NCBI GenBank assembly: GCA_002343775.1
Contig: DDSH01000004.1
Span: 76,326-140,325, forward strand
Direction of reading: 5' to 3'
Length of the DNA stretch: 64,000 nt
DNA from: Anaerolineales bacterium UBA2395
GTDB lineage: Bacteria; Chloroflexota; Anaerolineae; Anaerolineales; Villigracilaceae
Positions 49,112-57,731 of the stretch are shown here, piece by piece (the stretch's first letter is position 1; each line of letters opens with the position of its first letter). The notes below the pieces were generated by a model. It saw only the letters and a program-made list of their open reading frames with translations, ran no database searches and was not told the origin of the DNA. The position numbers and the translations under genes are program-made.

Positions 49112-50698
49112 ATGAACCGCCTCGGACTCCGCCTGGGCTTGATCGCCGCCATTTTGCTTGCATCTTCACTGATGGCATCCTGCCGTTCCCCGCAGATCGG
49201 CGAAGAGATCAACATCACCATTACAGCAGACGGAGTCACACGCGAGTTTAACGTCCCGACGGGGAGCACAGTCTCGCAAGCACTTCAGACCGCAGGCATC
49301 CTCCCGGGAAGCCTTGATAAAACCGAACCGCCATTCTACACCCTGCTCAGTGATGGTGATACGATCATCCTCACACGCGTGGCAGAAGAGTTCAGCACAG
49401 AAGAAGTCGTCATCTCGTTCGAGCGGCAGATCGTTCGCAATGAAACCCTGCCAGAGGGTGAAACCCGACTGGTGCAAGCGGGCATCAACGGTCTTGAATC
49501 GATCACCTATCGCAGCACCATCGAAGACGGCGTGGAAGTTAGTCGGGTCACGGTGAAAACTGTCGTCTTGAAGGAAGCGTTGCCTGAGATCGTCATGGTC
49601 GGTGCGCAGTCCTCGTTCGTACCGCTAAACATTCCCGGCACGCTGGCATATCTTGCGGGTGGTAATGCCTGGATCATGGAAGGTTCCACTGCCAATCGTC
49701 GGGTCATTGTCAGCACGGGCGACTTGGACGGGCGAATCTTCACACTTTCACCGAACGGTGAATATCTCGTTTTCACCCGAAAATCGAACAAGCCCGCAGA
49801 TGAAGAGATCAACACGCTCTGGGCAGTCCGGACGCTCAATCTCGAGCCACGGTTAATTTCCTTACAGGCAAAGAATGTCGTCCACTTTGCGGCGTGGATA
49901 CCGGGTACGAATTCTGTCGCATATTCCACCGTCGAGCCGCGCAGCGCAGTTCCCGGCTGGCAGGCGAACAATGACCTGTACCGCGTCAGCATTACAGGCG
50001 GCACTCCGCGCAGACTGTTGAGCGCAAACAGCGGCGGCGTATATGGTTGGTGGGGCATGTCGTTTGCCTATGCGCCAGATGGACAACTCGCCTACGCCCG
50101 ACCGGATGGAATTGGTCTCGTGGATCAGGATGGCGGCTATTTGAAGCCGCTATTGGAGATCACGCCGCTCAATACTCACAGTGATTGGGCGTGGATTCCG
50201 CCTTTGGTATGGGGCGCAGACGGAGACAGCTTATACTTTGTCAGCCATGCACCGGCTCCGGCACCTATTTCCAGCGAGGAGTCGCCCTATTTTGACCTTT
50301 CCGCTGTTTCGTTCGAGAGTGAAGCGGCGGTTTCCCTTGTCAATTCGTCGGGCATGTTCGCTTATCCAGCCGCATCGCCACTTCGACAAATTGGCAGGGA
50401 GAAATCCTTTAAAGTGGCATACTTGCAATCCATTTTCACGGAGCAGAGCGATTCGAGCCGCTACCGTTTGATGGTCATGGATCGCGACGGTTCAAACAGC
50501 AATCTGCTGTTCCCACCGGTTGATGCGAACGGACTCGAGCCGCAGGTTCCGGTTTGGGCGCCTTCTGCGCTTGAGGGGCAAAGCGGTGATTTTATTGCGG
50601 TTGTTTATCAAGGAAATTTGTGGCTGATCGATAGTGGCAGCGGCATAGCGTATCAAGTGACCGGGGATGGGCTTATCAGTAAGATCGACTGGAAGTAA
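49112..50698 (+). CDS. surface lipoprotein with DUF348, G5 and beta-propeller regions
   Basis: 528 residues. Signal peptide ending in LMASC (Cys24). Residues of about 34-90 resemble a ubiquitin-like DUF348 domain (NITITADGVTREFNVPTGSTVSQAL). Residues of about 92-170 are a G5 domain (EEVVISFERQIVRNETLPEGE, SRVTVKTVVL). From about 180 to the end are repeated blades such as GRIFTLSPNGEYLVFTRKS and YAPDGQLAYARPDG, a TolB/WD40-like propeller. G5 domains bind glycans or zinc in cell-wall proteins. The combination suggests a protein exposed on the outer face of the cytoplasmic membrane, in contact with the wall. Function unknown. Confidence 0.82.
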   Translation: MNRLGLRLGLIAAILLASSLMASCRSPQIGEEINITITADGVTREFNVPTGSTVSQALQTAGILPGSLDKTEPPFYTLLSDGDTIILTRVAEEFSTEEVVISFERQIVRNETLPEGETRLVQAGINGLESITYRSTIEDGVEVSRVTVKTVVLKEALPEIVMVGAQSSFVPLNIPGTLAYLAGGNAWIMEGSTANRRVIVSTGDLDGRIFTLSPNGEYLVFTRKSNKPADEEINTLWAVRTLNLEPRLISLQAKNVVHFAAWIPGTNSVAYSTVEPRSAVPGWQANNDLYRVSITGGTPRRLLSANSGGVYGWWGMSFAYAPDGQLAYARPDGIGLVDQDGGYLKPLLEITPLNTHSDWAWIPPLVWGADGDSLYFVSHAPAPAPISSEESPYFDLSAVSFESEAAVSLVNSSGMFAYPAASPLRQIGREKSFKVAYLQSIFTEQSDSSRYRLMVMDRDGSNSNLLFPPVDANGLEPQVPVWAPSALEGQSGDFIAVVYQGNLWLIDSGSGIAYQVTGDGLISKIDWK

Positions 50699-50778
50699 TA
50701 TTCGACAAAAACGCGCAGATCCGGAATAAACGGATGTATGACGCGGTAATCATATTAAGAATAAAGAGGAATGGAAGA

Positions 50779-51738
50779 ATGCGAATCTTAATCACTGGAG
50801 CAGCCGGTTTTCTTGGCTCCCATCTTTGTGACCGCCTGCTTGCGGAGGGACACGAAGTCATCGGCATGGATAATTTCATCACGGGCAGCCCGGAAAATAT
50901 TGCCCACCTGGCAGGCAATACAAATTTCACTTTCTTCAATCGCGATGTGTCGAACTATATTTTCGTCCCCGGCAAGGTGGATGCCATTCTGCATTTTGCC
51001 TCCCCTGCCAGCCCGAACCCGCAATCAAAATCCGGATATTTCAACCTGCCCATTCAGACCATGAAGGCAGGCGCGCTCGGTACGCATAACTGCCTCGGCA
51101 TTGCCAGACGGGAAAATTCTCGCTTTTTGCTTGCTTCCACCAGCGAAATCTACGGTGACCCTGAAGTTCATCCACAAAAAGAGACCTACCCGGGAAATGT
51201 GGACCCTGTCGGTGAGCGCGCCGTCTACGATGAAGCCAAACGCTTCGCTGAGTCGCTGGCGATGGCGTATCACCGCTTTCACGGCGTGAATACCAGCATT
51301 GTGCGCATCTTCAATACCTACGGTCCACGCATGGACCTTGAGGATGGGCGAGCGCTCCCCAACCTGCTCAAACAGGCTCTGCTCGGCAAGCCGCTGACGG
51401 TATACGGAAACGGCGATCAGACTCGTTCTTTCTGTTACGTGGAGGACCTCATCGATGGCATCGTGCGCCTGCTTTACTCGGATGAACACATGCCGGTCAA
51501 TATCGGCAATCAAACCGAGATGACCATCCTGCAATTTGCTGAAGCGATCAATCGAATCACCGGCAACAAGGCTGGGATCGTTTTTATGGAAGGCGCACGC
51601 AGCGCCCGCGATCCGCAACGCCGTCAGCCAGACATCACCCGCGCCCAGACCATCCTGGGCTGGGAGCCAAAAACCGACCTTGAGGAGGGCATCCGACGCA
51701 CCATACCATTTTTCAGACAGCGGTTGGGGCTTGCATGA
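50779..51738 (+). CDS. UDP-glucuronate decarboxylase-type NAD-dependent epimerase/dehydratase
   Basis: 319 residues from the ATG at 50779 with a GAGG site. The dinucleotide motif GAAGFLGSH is at 7-15, LLASTSEIYGDPEVHPQ gives the Ser/Thr of the triad, and VYDEAKRFAE the Tyr and Lys. TRSFCYVEDLIDGIVRL and NIGNQTEMTILQFAE are hallmarks of UDP-xylose synthase/UDP-glucuronate decarboxylases. It would make UDP-xylose for surface glycans. The stop overlaps the GtrA-like gene (ATGA), so the pair is coupled. Confidence 0.9.
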   Translation: MRILITGAAGFLGSHLCDRLLAEGHEVIGMDNFITGSPENIAHLAGNTNFTFFNRDVSNYIFVPGKVDAILHFASPASPNPQSKSGYFNLPIQTMKAGALGTHNCLGIARRENSRFLLASTSEIYGDPEVHPQKETYPGNVDPVGERAVYDEAKRFAESLAMAYHRFHGVNTSIVRIFNTYGPRMDLEDGRALPNLLKQALLGKPLTVYGNGDQTRSFCYVEDLIDGIVRLLYSDEHMPVNIGNQTEMTILQFAEAINRITGNKAGIVFMEGARSARDPQRRQPDITRAQTILGWEPKTDLEEGIRRTIPFFRQRLGLA

Positions 51739-52199
51739 TCCTGAAAGACAACAAAGAGCGGAGCCGTTTTTTTAAGTTTGCTCTGGTGGGTGCAGGCGGC
51801 GCATTAATCGATTTCGGTGTGATGAACATCCTCTCCCATTGGGTTTTGCATCTTCCGCTCGTTCTGGCGGGGACGATCTCGTTCTTGTGCGCTGTGATCA
51901 GCAATTTCACCTGGAACCGCTACTGGACATACCCTGAATCGCGCTCGCGCCCGCTGCTTAATCAATTGGGCATGTTCTTCCTTGTCAACACGGCTGGGGT
52001 CCTGATCCGTATCCCGATCCTGCACTATGTGGAGCCGCCCCTGCTGCGCGCCGTCGAAAGCACGCTTCATACCACGTACCTGACAGCGGAGTTTTATGCC
52101 AAGAACTTTACCCTCGCCGCGGCAGTGGGAATCGTGATGATGTGGAACTACTTCGTCAACCGCTATTGGACGTATAATGACATTGACGAAACAACCTGA
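51735..52199 (+). CDS. GtrA family membrane protein
   Basis: 154 residues with four membrane segments: FALVGAGGALIDFGVMNILS, LVLAGTISFLCAVISNFTWNRYWTY, LGMFFLVNTAGVLI and AAAVGIVMMWNYFVNRYWTY. The paired FxWNRYWTY endings are the family signature. GtrA-like proteins are thought to flip polyprenyl-linked sugars or help cell-surface polysaccharide synthesis. It begins four bases before the UXS stop, supporting a role in using the xylose-type sugar. Confidence 0.93.
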   Translation: MILKDNKERSRFFKFALVGAGGALIDFGVMNILSHWVLHLPLVLAGTISFLCAVISNFTWNRYWTYPESRSRPLLNQLGMFFLVNTAGVLIRIPILHYVEPPLLRAVESTLHTTYLTAEFYAKNFTLAAAVGIVMMWNYFVNRYWTYNDIDETT

Positions 52200-52208
52200 G
52201 GAAGTCCA

Positions 52209-52583
52209 ATGTCAAACAACCCCATTATTCCAATTTACACCACGAACGGCGATACGGGCGCGTTCCTACAATATCCCTATCTGTACAACTGCAGCGGCGA
52301 ATGGATCGGGTTCGTCACCTCAAAACGCGATATCTACTCCGTGTTGGGCGAATACGTGGGCAGGCTGACGGATGACCCGCGCATTGTCCGAAAACGGGCA
52401 ACTTCCACGCTCAGACCCCACCTTACACCGCCACCCGCACCAAAAAGGATTGCCCCGCCCGTGAACGTTCCGCTGCCGCGCATGATGCCCGAACTAATTC
52501 ACTCGCTTTTCGACGTATTAATGGATGCCCCCGAACTTCTGCACACCGTCGACGCAGGTGATATGAGAGAAGACATGGATTAG
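52209..52583 (+). CDS. hypothetical protein, 4-fold beta-flower-like N-terminus
   Basis: 124 residues. The first 65 residues have a short, strand-rich pattern: IPIYTTNGDTGAFLQYPYLYNCSGEWIGFVTSKRDIYSVLGEYVGRLTDDPRIVRKR, in which YNxxGEWIG and YSxxGxYVG repeat every 20 or so residues. This resembles the 4-fold beta-flower proteins. The rest is Pro-rich (HLTPPPAPKR) with a short acidic helix at the end. It lies nine bases after the GtrA gene and seven before a thioesterase. Function unknown. Confidence 0.72.
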   Translation: MSNNPIIPIYTTNGDTGAFLQYPYLYNCSGEWIGFVTSKRDIYSVLGEYVGRLTDDPRIVRKRATSTLRPHLTPPPAPKRIAPPVNVPLPRMMPELIHSLFDVLMDAPELLHTVDAGDMREDMD

Positions 52584-52589
52584 AAGTAC

Positions 52590-53063
52590 ATGACACAATC
52601 GCCAAAAATCAAAAACTCCAGCGCCTCGCGCGTTTACCTATCTCAATTGATGCAGCCCGAACACGCCAATAACCACGGCAACGTCCACGGCGGATGGATC
52701 ATGAAACTGGTGGACGAAGCCGGCGCACTCGCTTGTATGCGCCACGCCCAAACCCGGGTCGTCACCGTTGCCGTGGATTCGCTCGTCTTCCGCGAGCCGA
52801 TCAAGATCGGCGACCTTGTCACCTTCACCGCCGAAGTGACCTATACCGGGCGCACTTCGATGGAAGCCGAAGTGCAGGTCGTCGCTGAAAACCCCATAAC
52901 AGGCGAACGCACCCACACCAATACCGCTTATCTCGTCTATGTCGGCTTGGATGAAAATAACCATCCCACCGCCATTCCACAATTGATGGCTGATACCGAG
53001 GAAGAGAAAGCGCGCCTCGAAAAAGCCAAACTCCGCCAACAACGCCGTATTGCTCAAAAATAA
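52590..53063 (+). CDS. acyl-CoA thioesterase (hotdog fold, YciA/BACH type)
   Basis: 157 residues. PEHANNHGNVHGGWIMKLVDEAGALACMRHA is the catalytic block with Asn and the Asp of the hotdog helix, VDSLVFREPIKIGDLVTFTAEVTYTGRTSMEAEVQV the central strands. The family hydrolyses acyl-CoA to free acid and CoA. The Lys/Glu-rich C-terminal tail (EEEKARLEKAKLRQQRR) is a helix common in these enzymes. It is part of a tight run of plus-strand genes. Confidence 0.92.
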   Translation: MTQSPKIKNSSASRVYLSQLMQPEHANNHGNVHGGWIMKLVDEAGALACMRHAQTRVVTVAVDSLVFREPIKIGDLVTFTAEVTYTGRTSMEAEVQVVAENPITGERTHTNTAYLVYVGLDENNHPTAIPQLMADTEEEKARLEKAKLRQQRRIAQK

Positions 53064-53068
53064 ACGCA

Positions 53069-54604
53069 TTGGAAAAACTACGTCGACACCCAATTTTGAT
53101 CCTGCTCGTCATCAACCTCTTCATCGGGTTGGTGACGTTTCGCTCTTATGGCTTGTCGTGGGATGAGCCGCTTTTTTATGATTACGCAGAGGCACTGAAA
53201 TACGCCTATACCCCAGCCAATTGGTTCAGTGGCAACTTCGAAGTCGAACGATCCTTTGGCTCCAGCGGCAGCGACCACGCCAATCGTGGTCCCGCCTATC
53301 TTTTGATCGCAACCCCTTTTGTCTCATTAGTGGAACGGCTTGGACTTGACAGTGCGTCAGCCTGGCACCTCGTTAATTTTCTGACCTTTCAACTGGGGGT
53401 GTATCTCCTCTACCGCCTCGCTTCAAAATGGATGGGCAAAGAGTCTGCGCTTGCAGCAGCCGCCCTCTTCGCGTTTCAACCCCTGCTATGGGGACATGCC
53501 TTCATCAACCCCAAAGATATCCCCTTCCTCGCTTTCTTTCTGGGAGCAGTTCTCTTCGGCTTTGAACTCGTTGATAAATACAAAAACAATCCCCAATTAC
53601 CAATTTTCCACCTTCTCTCTGCCTCATTCTTTCTAGGGATCGCCACCTCCATTCGCATCCTCGGACCATTGGCAGCGATCCTTGTTATCTTTTATGCATT
53701 TGTTCAAAAAATAAAAATTACTGACCTGCTCAAAGTTATTTGGCTATACGCATCAATTTCGCTTTTAATCGCTTTCGTCTCCTGGCCCTATCTATGGCTG
53801 AACCCGCTCCAGAAGTTTTTCGAGGTCTTTATCTTCATGTCGGACAACCCGACTCAACTCAATGTGTTGTTTGCTGGAGAAAATTATCAGGCCGGAGACA
53901 TGCCGCAGCGGTATTTCCCCATGTTGCTCGCCTACACGCTTTCAGAACCGGCGTATGTACTGATTGCATCAGGCATTTTCTTCGGCTTCTGGAAATCGGA
54001 CGGCAGACAACGTCTGACGCTCGGCATTCTGCTTCTTTGGTTTGGAATCGTCGTTGGCTATATTTATTTGAAGCGCCCAGCCATGTACGATGGGTATCGT
54101 CACTTCCTCTTCATCCTGCCGCCCATTTTTATCTTCGCCGGGTTTGCTTTCGAAAAAATCTTTGCGCGGGTAAGGTCTTCCTGGCAGAAGATTGCCATTG
54201 TACTTGCAACATTAATGTTCGGTATTTTGCCGATCGTTCAACTTCACCCCTACCAGTATGCATACTACAATCAGTTCACAGGCGGAGTTGGCGGAGCGTT
54301 CCGAAATTACGAAACAGAATATTGGCTGACCTGCTACCGCGAAGCCGTTCTCGGCTTGAATCCGCTCGCAGAACCAGGCACCCAGCTCTTCGTCCGGCGT
54401 GAAGCGTACATCGCCGCTTACTATGCGGAGACAGGTATCACCATCCGCGATTTCCGCACCGAGCAAAATGAGATGCGTTCCGGCGATTATTATCTCGTCA
54501 ACACGCGCTCGAACGAAGACCTGCGATTCCTTGATGACCAACCCGCAGTCATCGAAGTCGCACGCAACGGCGCGATTTTCTGCCTGATCAAACAGGTGCC
54601 ATAA
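53069..54604 (+). CDS. membrane glycosyltransferase (GT39/ArnT-like superfamily)
   Basis: 511 residues with 11 or so membrane segments, starting with TTG at 53069. The first outside loop SYGLSWDEPLFYDYAEAL has the DE pair typical of polyprenyl-phosphate sugar transferases; PLLWGHAFINPKDIPFLAFFLGAVLF contains the second loop motif. The C-terminal 130 residues are an outside domain (YQYAYYNQFTGGVGG). It should transfer a sugar from a lipid carrier to a surface acceptor. Near residues 174-181 the stretch NPQLPIFH is encoded by a repeat word also found in the acyl-CoA ligase at 14.8 kb. Confidence 0.85.
   Translation: MEKLRRHPILILLVINLFIGLVTFRSYGLSWDEPLFYDYAEALKYAYTPANWFSGNFEVERSFGSSGSDHANRGPAYLLIATPFVSLVERLGLDSASAWHLVNFLTFQLGVYLLYRLASKWMGKESALAAAALFAFQPLLWGHAFINPKDIPFLAFFLGAVLFGFELVDKYKNNPQLPIFHLLSASFFLGIATSIRILGPLAAILVIFYAFVQKIKITDLLKVIWLYASISLLIAFVSWPYLWLNPLQKFFEVFIFMSDNPTQLNVLFAGENYQAGDMPQRYFPMLLAYTLSEPAYVLIASGIFFGFWKSDGRQRLTLGILLLWFGIVVGYIYLKRPAMYDGYRHFLFILPPIFIFAGFAFEKIFARVRSSWQKIAIVLATLMFGILPIVQLHPYQYAYYNQFTGGVGGAFRNYETEYWLTCYREAVLGLNPLAEPGTQLFVRREAYIAAYYAETGITIRDFRTEQNEMRSGDYYLVNTRSNEDLRFLDDQPAVIEVARNGAIFCLIKQVP
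53593..53614. repeat. repeat word inside a coding region (CCAATTACCAATTTTCCACC)
   Basis: Read as QLPIFHL by the glycosyltransferase. It matches, with three changes over 21 bases, the complement of 14793-14813, which is read as QLPILHL in the same frame by an unrelated enzyme. Confidence 0.6.
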
Positions 54605-54680
54605 TGCAGCAAATGGCTTTAGAATTATCAAAATTTTTGCGAAGAATTATTTACAGGCATTTTCTGGAAAGCGAGTTGAT

Positions 54681-55655
54681 ATGACCTCACACCGTGAACG
54701 AATTCAAGCCTGCCTGAACGGCGAGCAAACCGACCGCACGCCGATCGCGCTTTGGCGTCACTTCCCCGAGGAAGACCAAAACCCTGAAAGCCTCGCCGCA
54801 GCCACGATCAAGTTTCAGCAGACTTACGACCTTGATATTGTCAAAGTCACACCGGCGTCTTCGTTTGCCGTCAAGGATTGGGGCGTGGAAGACAAATGGA
54901 CCGGCAACCCCGAAGGTTCACGCGAATATACCAAGCGCATCATTCATGACCCAAAGGATTGGGAAACCCTTGAGCCTCTCGACCCGACAGCGCCACACCT
55001 CGCAGATCAACTGCACTGTTTGCGGCTCATCCGCGAAGGCGTCGGTGCGGATACACCCGTCATTCAAACAATTTTTAATCCGCTGTCACAGGCAAAGAAT
55101 TTAGCAGGCAACGACCTGCTGATGGAGCATATTCGAAAATATCCAGAAGCTGTAATGGAAGGATTGAAGACCATTACCAAGACCACGGTCAAATTCATCG
55201 AAGCCGCGCGCGAGACCGGCATCGACGGAATCTTCTACGCCATTCAGCACGCGCAGGGCAGCTTGCTCGAATTGGACGAATACAAGTCCATCAACCTGAT
55301 GTTCGACCAAAGGGTGCTGGCTGCCACAGGCGGGATGTGGTGCAACATGCTTCATTTGCACGGCAGGGACGTTTATTTTTCGCTGCTACGCTTGTTCGAT
55401 TTTCAGATCGTCAACTGGCATGACCGCGAGACCTACCCGTCGTTGATGGAAGCGCAGAGTCTCTTCCGCGGCGCGGTCTGCGGAGGCTTAAGGCAGGAAA
55501 CTCTCGTTTCGGGCAAAAGAACTCAAGTCAAAAAAGAAGCGAAGGACGCCATCGAGCAAACAAAGAACCGCCGGTTCATCCTCGGCACGGGATGCGTGGT
55601 TCCATATGTCGCATCGCATGAAAACATTCTCATTGCAAGGCGGAGTGTGGAATGA
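54681..55655 (+). CDS. uroporphyrinogen decarboxylase (UroD) superfamily protein
   Basis: 324 residues with the UroD barrel: RERIQACLNGEQTDRTPIALWRHFPEEDQ at the start, VIQTIFNPLSQAKNL in the middle and RFILGTGCVVPYVASHENI at the C-terminus. True HemE has a PxWxMRQAGR motif near the start; here it is absent and the region reads TPIALWRHF, so it is more like the corrinoid- or methyl-transfer branch (MtaA/CmuA-like) of the family. No corrinoid protein is nearby. Its stop overlaps the rsmD start (ATGA). Confidence 0.85.
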   Translation: MTSHRERIQACLNGEQTDRTPIALWRHFPEEDQNPESLAAATIKFQQTYDLDIVKVTPASSFAVKDWGVEDKWTGNPEGSREYTKRIIHDPKDWETLEPLDPTAPHLADQLHCLRLIREGVGADTPVIQTIFNPLSQAKNLAGNDLLMEHIRKYPEAVMEGLKTITKTTVKFIEAARETGIDGIFYAIQHAQGSLLELDEYKSINLMFDQRVLAATGGMWCNMLHLHGRDVYFSLLRLFDFQIVNWHDRETYPSLMEAQSLFRGAVCGGLRQETLVSGKRTQVKKEAKDAIEQTKNRRFILGTGCVVPYVASHENILIARRSVE

Positions 55656-56221
55656 GTCTGCGAGTGATTTCTGGAACGGCAAAAGGCAGGAAGTTGAGAT
55701 CGGTGCCCGGGGATACAACACGCCCGGTGATGGATCGAGTCAAGGAAGCGCTGTTCAACATCCTTGCGGGTGACGTGGTCACCTCCAATTGGTGGGACCT
55801 TTTCGCCGGAACAGGCGCCATTGGCATCGAAGCACTCAGCCGCGGGGCGGCGTTCGTCAAGTTTACAGATCTGAATCGCGCGCCGATCGAAACCATCAAG
55901 GATAATGTAGATCATTGCCGCTTTACAGAGCTGGCGGAGATCAAGCGCGGTGATGCGTTCACCATGCTGGCAGGCAAAGCCGACAGGCAATTTGAATATA
56001 TTTACATCGCGCCGCCGCAATACAAGCAGATGTGGCTGGAGGCGTTGAAATTGATCGATGACCATATGGACTGGCTGACGGAAGACGGGACGGTGATCGT
56101 GCAGATCGACCCAAGGGAATTCGAAGATGTGCCATTGAACAATCTGGTCTTGGGCGAACAGAGGAAATACGGAAGCACGCTTCTGGCTTTCTATGACCCC
56201 AAGGAAAAGAGGCAACCATGA
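55652..56221 (+). CDS. RsmD-like 16S rRNA (guanine-N2) methyltransferase with variant motif IV
   Basis: 189 residues. LRVISGTAKGRKLRSVPGDTTRPVMDRVKEALFNIL and the SAM motif LFAGTGAIGIEALSRGA (about 50-66) are typical of RsmD, which methylates G966 of 16S rRNA. The catalytic motif IV is normally DPPY or NPPF; here it is IAPPQY (Ala120, Pro, Pro, Gln). Loss of the Asp/Asn would be expected to hinder base flipping and catalysis. It may be a lineage variant that still works. ATGA overlaps tie it to both neighbours. Confidence 0.85.
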   Translation: MSLRVISGTAKGRKLRSVPGDTTRPVMDRVKEALFNILAGDVVTSNWWDLFAGTGAIGIEALSRGAAFVKFTDLNRAPIETIKDNVDHCRFTELAEIKRGDAFTMLAGKADRQFEYIYIAPPQYKQMWLEALKLIDDHMDWLTEDGTVIVQIDPREFEDVPLNNLVLGEQRKYGSTLLAFYDPKEKRQP

Positions 56222-56559
56222 TATTGACCGTTTTACAGTATGTTGGTGCGATCCTGACCGCGCTGGTCGGGCTGTATGCGTTGTTCGCCCCGAAGAATAC
56301 CGTCGGGTTTACGGGTCTGATGCCAGAAGGCGGGCGCGGTGTGACAGAGATCCGCGTGGTGTTCGGGATGTTCTTTATCGTGCTGGGAGTTTTCCCTATC
56401 CTGACAGGGAGCGTGGTCGCATTCCAGATGCTCGGCTACGCCTATCTCTTCGTCGGAATTGCACGGGTTATTTCGATCTTTGTGGATAAATCAGGCTCCC
56501 CCTCGAATTGGTACAGCGTTGTTTTCGAATTGGTCTTTGGCGTTATCCTGATTCTGTAG
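56218..56559 (+). CDS. small membrane protein (DUF4345-like)
   Basis: 113 residues with four hydrophobic segments; the second reads EIRVVFGMFFIVLGVFPIL, preceded by a Gly-rich loop (MPEGGRGVTE). The pattern of a Glu-Ile-Arg before a membrane helix and the four-helix layout resembles DUF4345 proteins. Translation is coupled to rsmD through an ATGA overlap. The function is unknown. Confidence 0.75.
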   Translation: MILTVLQYVGAILTALVGLYALFAPKNTVGFTGLMPEGGRGVTEIRVVFGMFFIVLGVFPILTGSVVAFQMLGYAYLFVGIARVISIFVDKSGSPSNWYSVVFELVFGVILIL

Positions 56560-56566
56560 TGCAAGA

Positions 56567-56821
56567 TCAATCGTCCACATCCTCATCAGCACGGGGACCA
56601 TATACCCGTTCGACCGCCGCCTCGACATCTTCGTCGGAATGTCGCTCACATGCCACCAAGGGATGCAGCGGGCGAAGCGGATGCGTCACGCGCCTGCCAC
56701 CTGGGCTCATCACCTTGAAATCCACAAATCTCCCCTGTTCATCGAGGACGACGTACAGCTGATATAAAGCCCCGCAGACGATACAACCGTGCATCTCGCT
56801 TTTGGTATGCCGCTCATCCAT
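56567..56821 (-). CDS. small putative zinc-binding protein of unknown function
   Basis: 84 residues on the minus strand with a strong GGAGG site five bases before the ATG. HGCIVCGALY gives a Cys-x-x-Cys pair, and HPLVACERH a Cys and two His, enough for one zinc site. The N-terminal half has strands (LYVVLDEQGRFVDFKVMSP). The C-terminus is acidic (SDEDVEAAVERVYGPRADEDVDD). No family recognised. Confidence 0.68.
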   Translation of the reverse strand: MDERHTKSEMHGCIVCGALYQLYVVLDEQGRFVDFKVMSPGGRRVTHPLRPLHPLVACERHSDEDVEAAVERVYGPRADEDVDD

Positions 56822-56913
56822 AAAGACCTCCGGATCACAGATTACAGTAAAGTTAATCCCATTTTACACGCCATTCGGGACAATCCACCGGAAGAAAAAC
56901 GAACCAAACTTAC

Positions 56914-56947
56914 AAAAACGAGAGCGAAGCATCCGGCTCCACTCTCG
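56914..56947 (-). terminator. rho-independent terminator of the membrane cyclophilin gene
   Basis: On the minus strand CGAGAGTGGAGC, loop CGGAT, GCTTCGCTCTCG, with two wobble pairs, then five T. Confidence 0.85.
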
Positions 56948-56954
56948 CTCAGGT

Positions 56955-57644
56955 TTATTCCTCGCTGATGACGATGGTCTTGATCGCGTCACCCAAAAAG
57001 TTCGGATTCTGTTCAGGGTCGCGGCGGGTAATAGCATTGACCACGTCCATGCCTTCGATCACCTGACCGAAGATGGTGTAGCCACCGTTCAAGAATTCCG
57101 CAGCATCGAACGTAATAAAGAACTGGCTGCCGTTCGTATCGCGCCCAGCGTTTGCCATTGCCACCACACCCGCCTTGTCAAAGGTCAGGTCGCTGTCTTC
57201 GTTCTCGAACTGATAACCAGGTCCCCCCATACCGGTTCCGGTCGGGTCGCCGCCTTGCGCCATGAATCCTTCGAGCACACGGTGAAAGGTTACACCGTCG
57301 AAGTAACCCTCACGCGCCAAAAAGACAAAGCTATTGACTGTGATCGGCGCCTTATCAGGATACAGTTCAATCACGAATGAACCACCTTTTTCCATTTCCA
57401 CGGTCGCAAAATATTTTTTACTGGTATCGATCGTCATCGGCGGCGCAGAGTCATACTGCTTGGCTTCACCTCCCGCCGCTTCTGCCGGAGCCTCGGGCGC
57501 AGCTGCGAATGATCCCCAGGGAATGAAGCGCCAGAGGAAAAACGCCACGACAAGCACGATCACTCCCAGGGCGGCATACTTCACCATCTTCTCAGATTGA
57601 TCCACCTGCGCCTTCTTCGATGTTTGTTGCTTCTTTTTTGCCAT
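56955..57644 (-). CDS. membrane-anchored cyclophilin-type peptidyl-prolyl isomerase
   Basis: 229 residues: a basic start (MAKKKQQTSKKAQ), a membrane segment at about 25-41 (AALGVIVLVVAFFLWRF), an Ala/Glu/Pro-rich linker and a cyclophilin domain from about 73. FHRVLEGFMAQGGDPTGTGMGGPGY and NGSQFFITFDAAEFLNGGYTIFGQV are complete. The isomerase should act outside the cytoplasmic membrane on exported proteins. GAAGGAGAG site. The cytoplasmic relative is at 43586-44095. Confidence 0.94.
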   Translation of the reverse strand: MAKKKQQTSKKAQVDQSEKMVKYAALGVIVLVVAFFLWRFIPWGSFAAAPEAPAEAAGGEAKQYDSAPPMTIDTSKKYFATVEMEKGGSFVIELYPDKAPITVNSFVFLAREGYFDGVTFHRVLEGFMAQGGDPTGTGMGGPGYQFENEDSDLTFDKAGVVAMANAGRDTNGSQFFITFDAAEFLNGGYTIFGQVIEGMDVVNAITRRDPEQNPNFLGDAIKTIVISEE

Positions 57645-57676
57645 ACAAAATTCTCTCCTTCATGGATTATGCGCTA

Positions 57677-57682
57677 ATTATA
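57677..57682 (-). promoter_or_regulatory. -10 promoter element of the membrane cyclophilin gene
   Basis: TATAAT on the minus strand, 32 bases before the ATG at 57644; no clear -35. Confidence 0.55.
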
Positions 57683-57731
57683 CCCATACCAGCCTTGCGC
57701 CTGTATCCTTTTTCCTGTATCCTTACCAACG

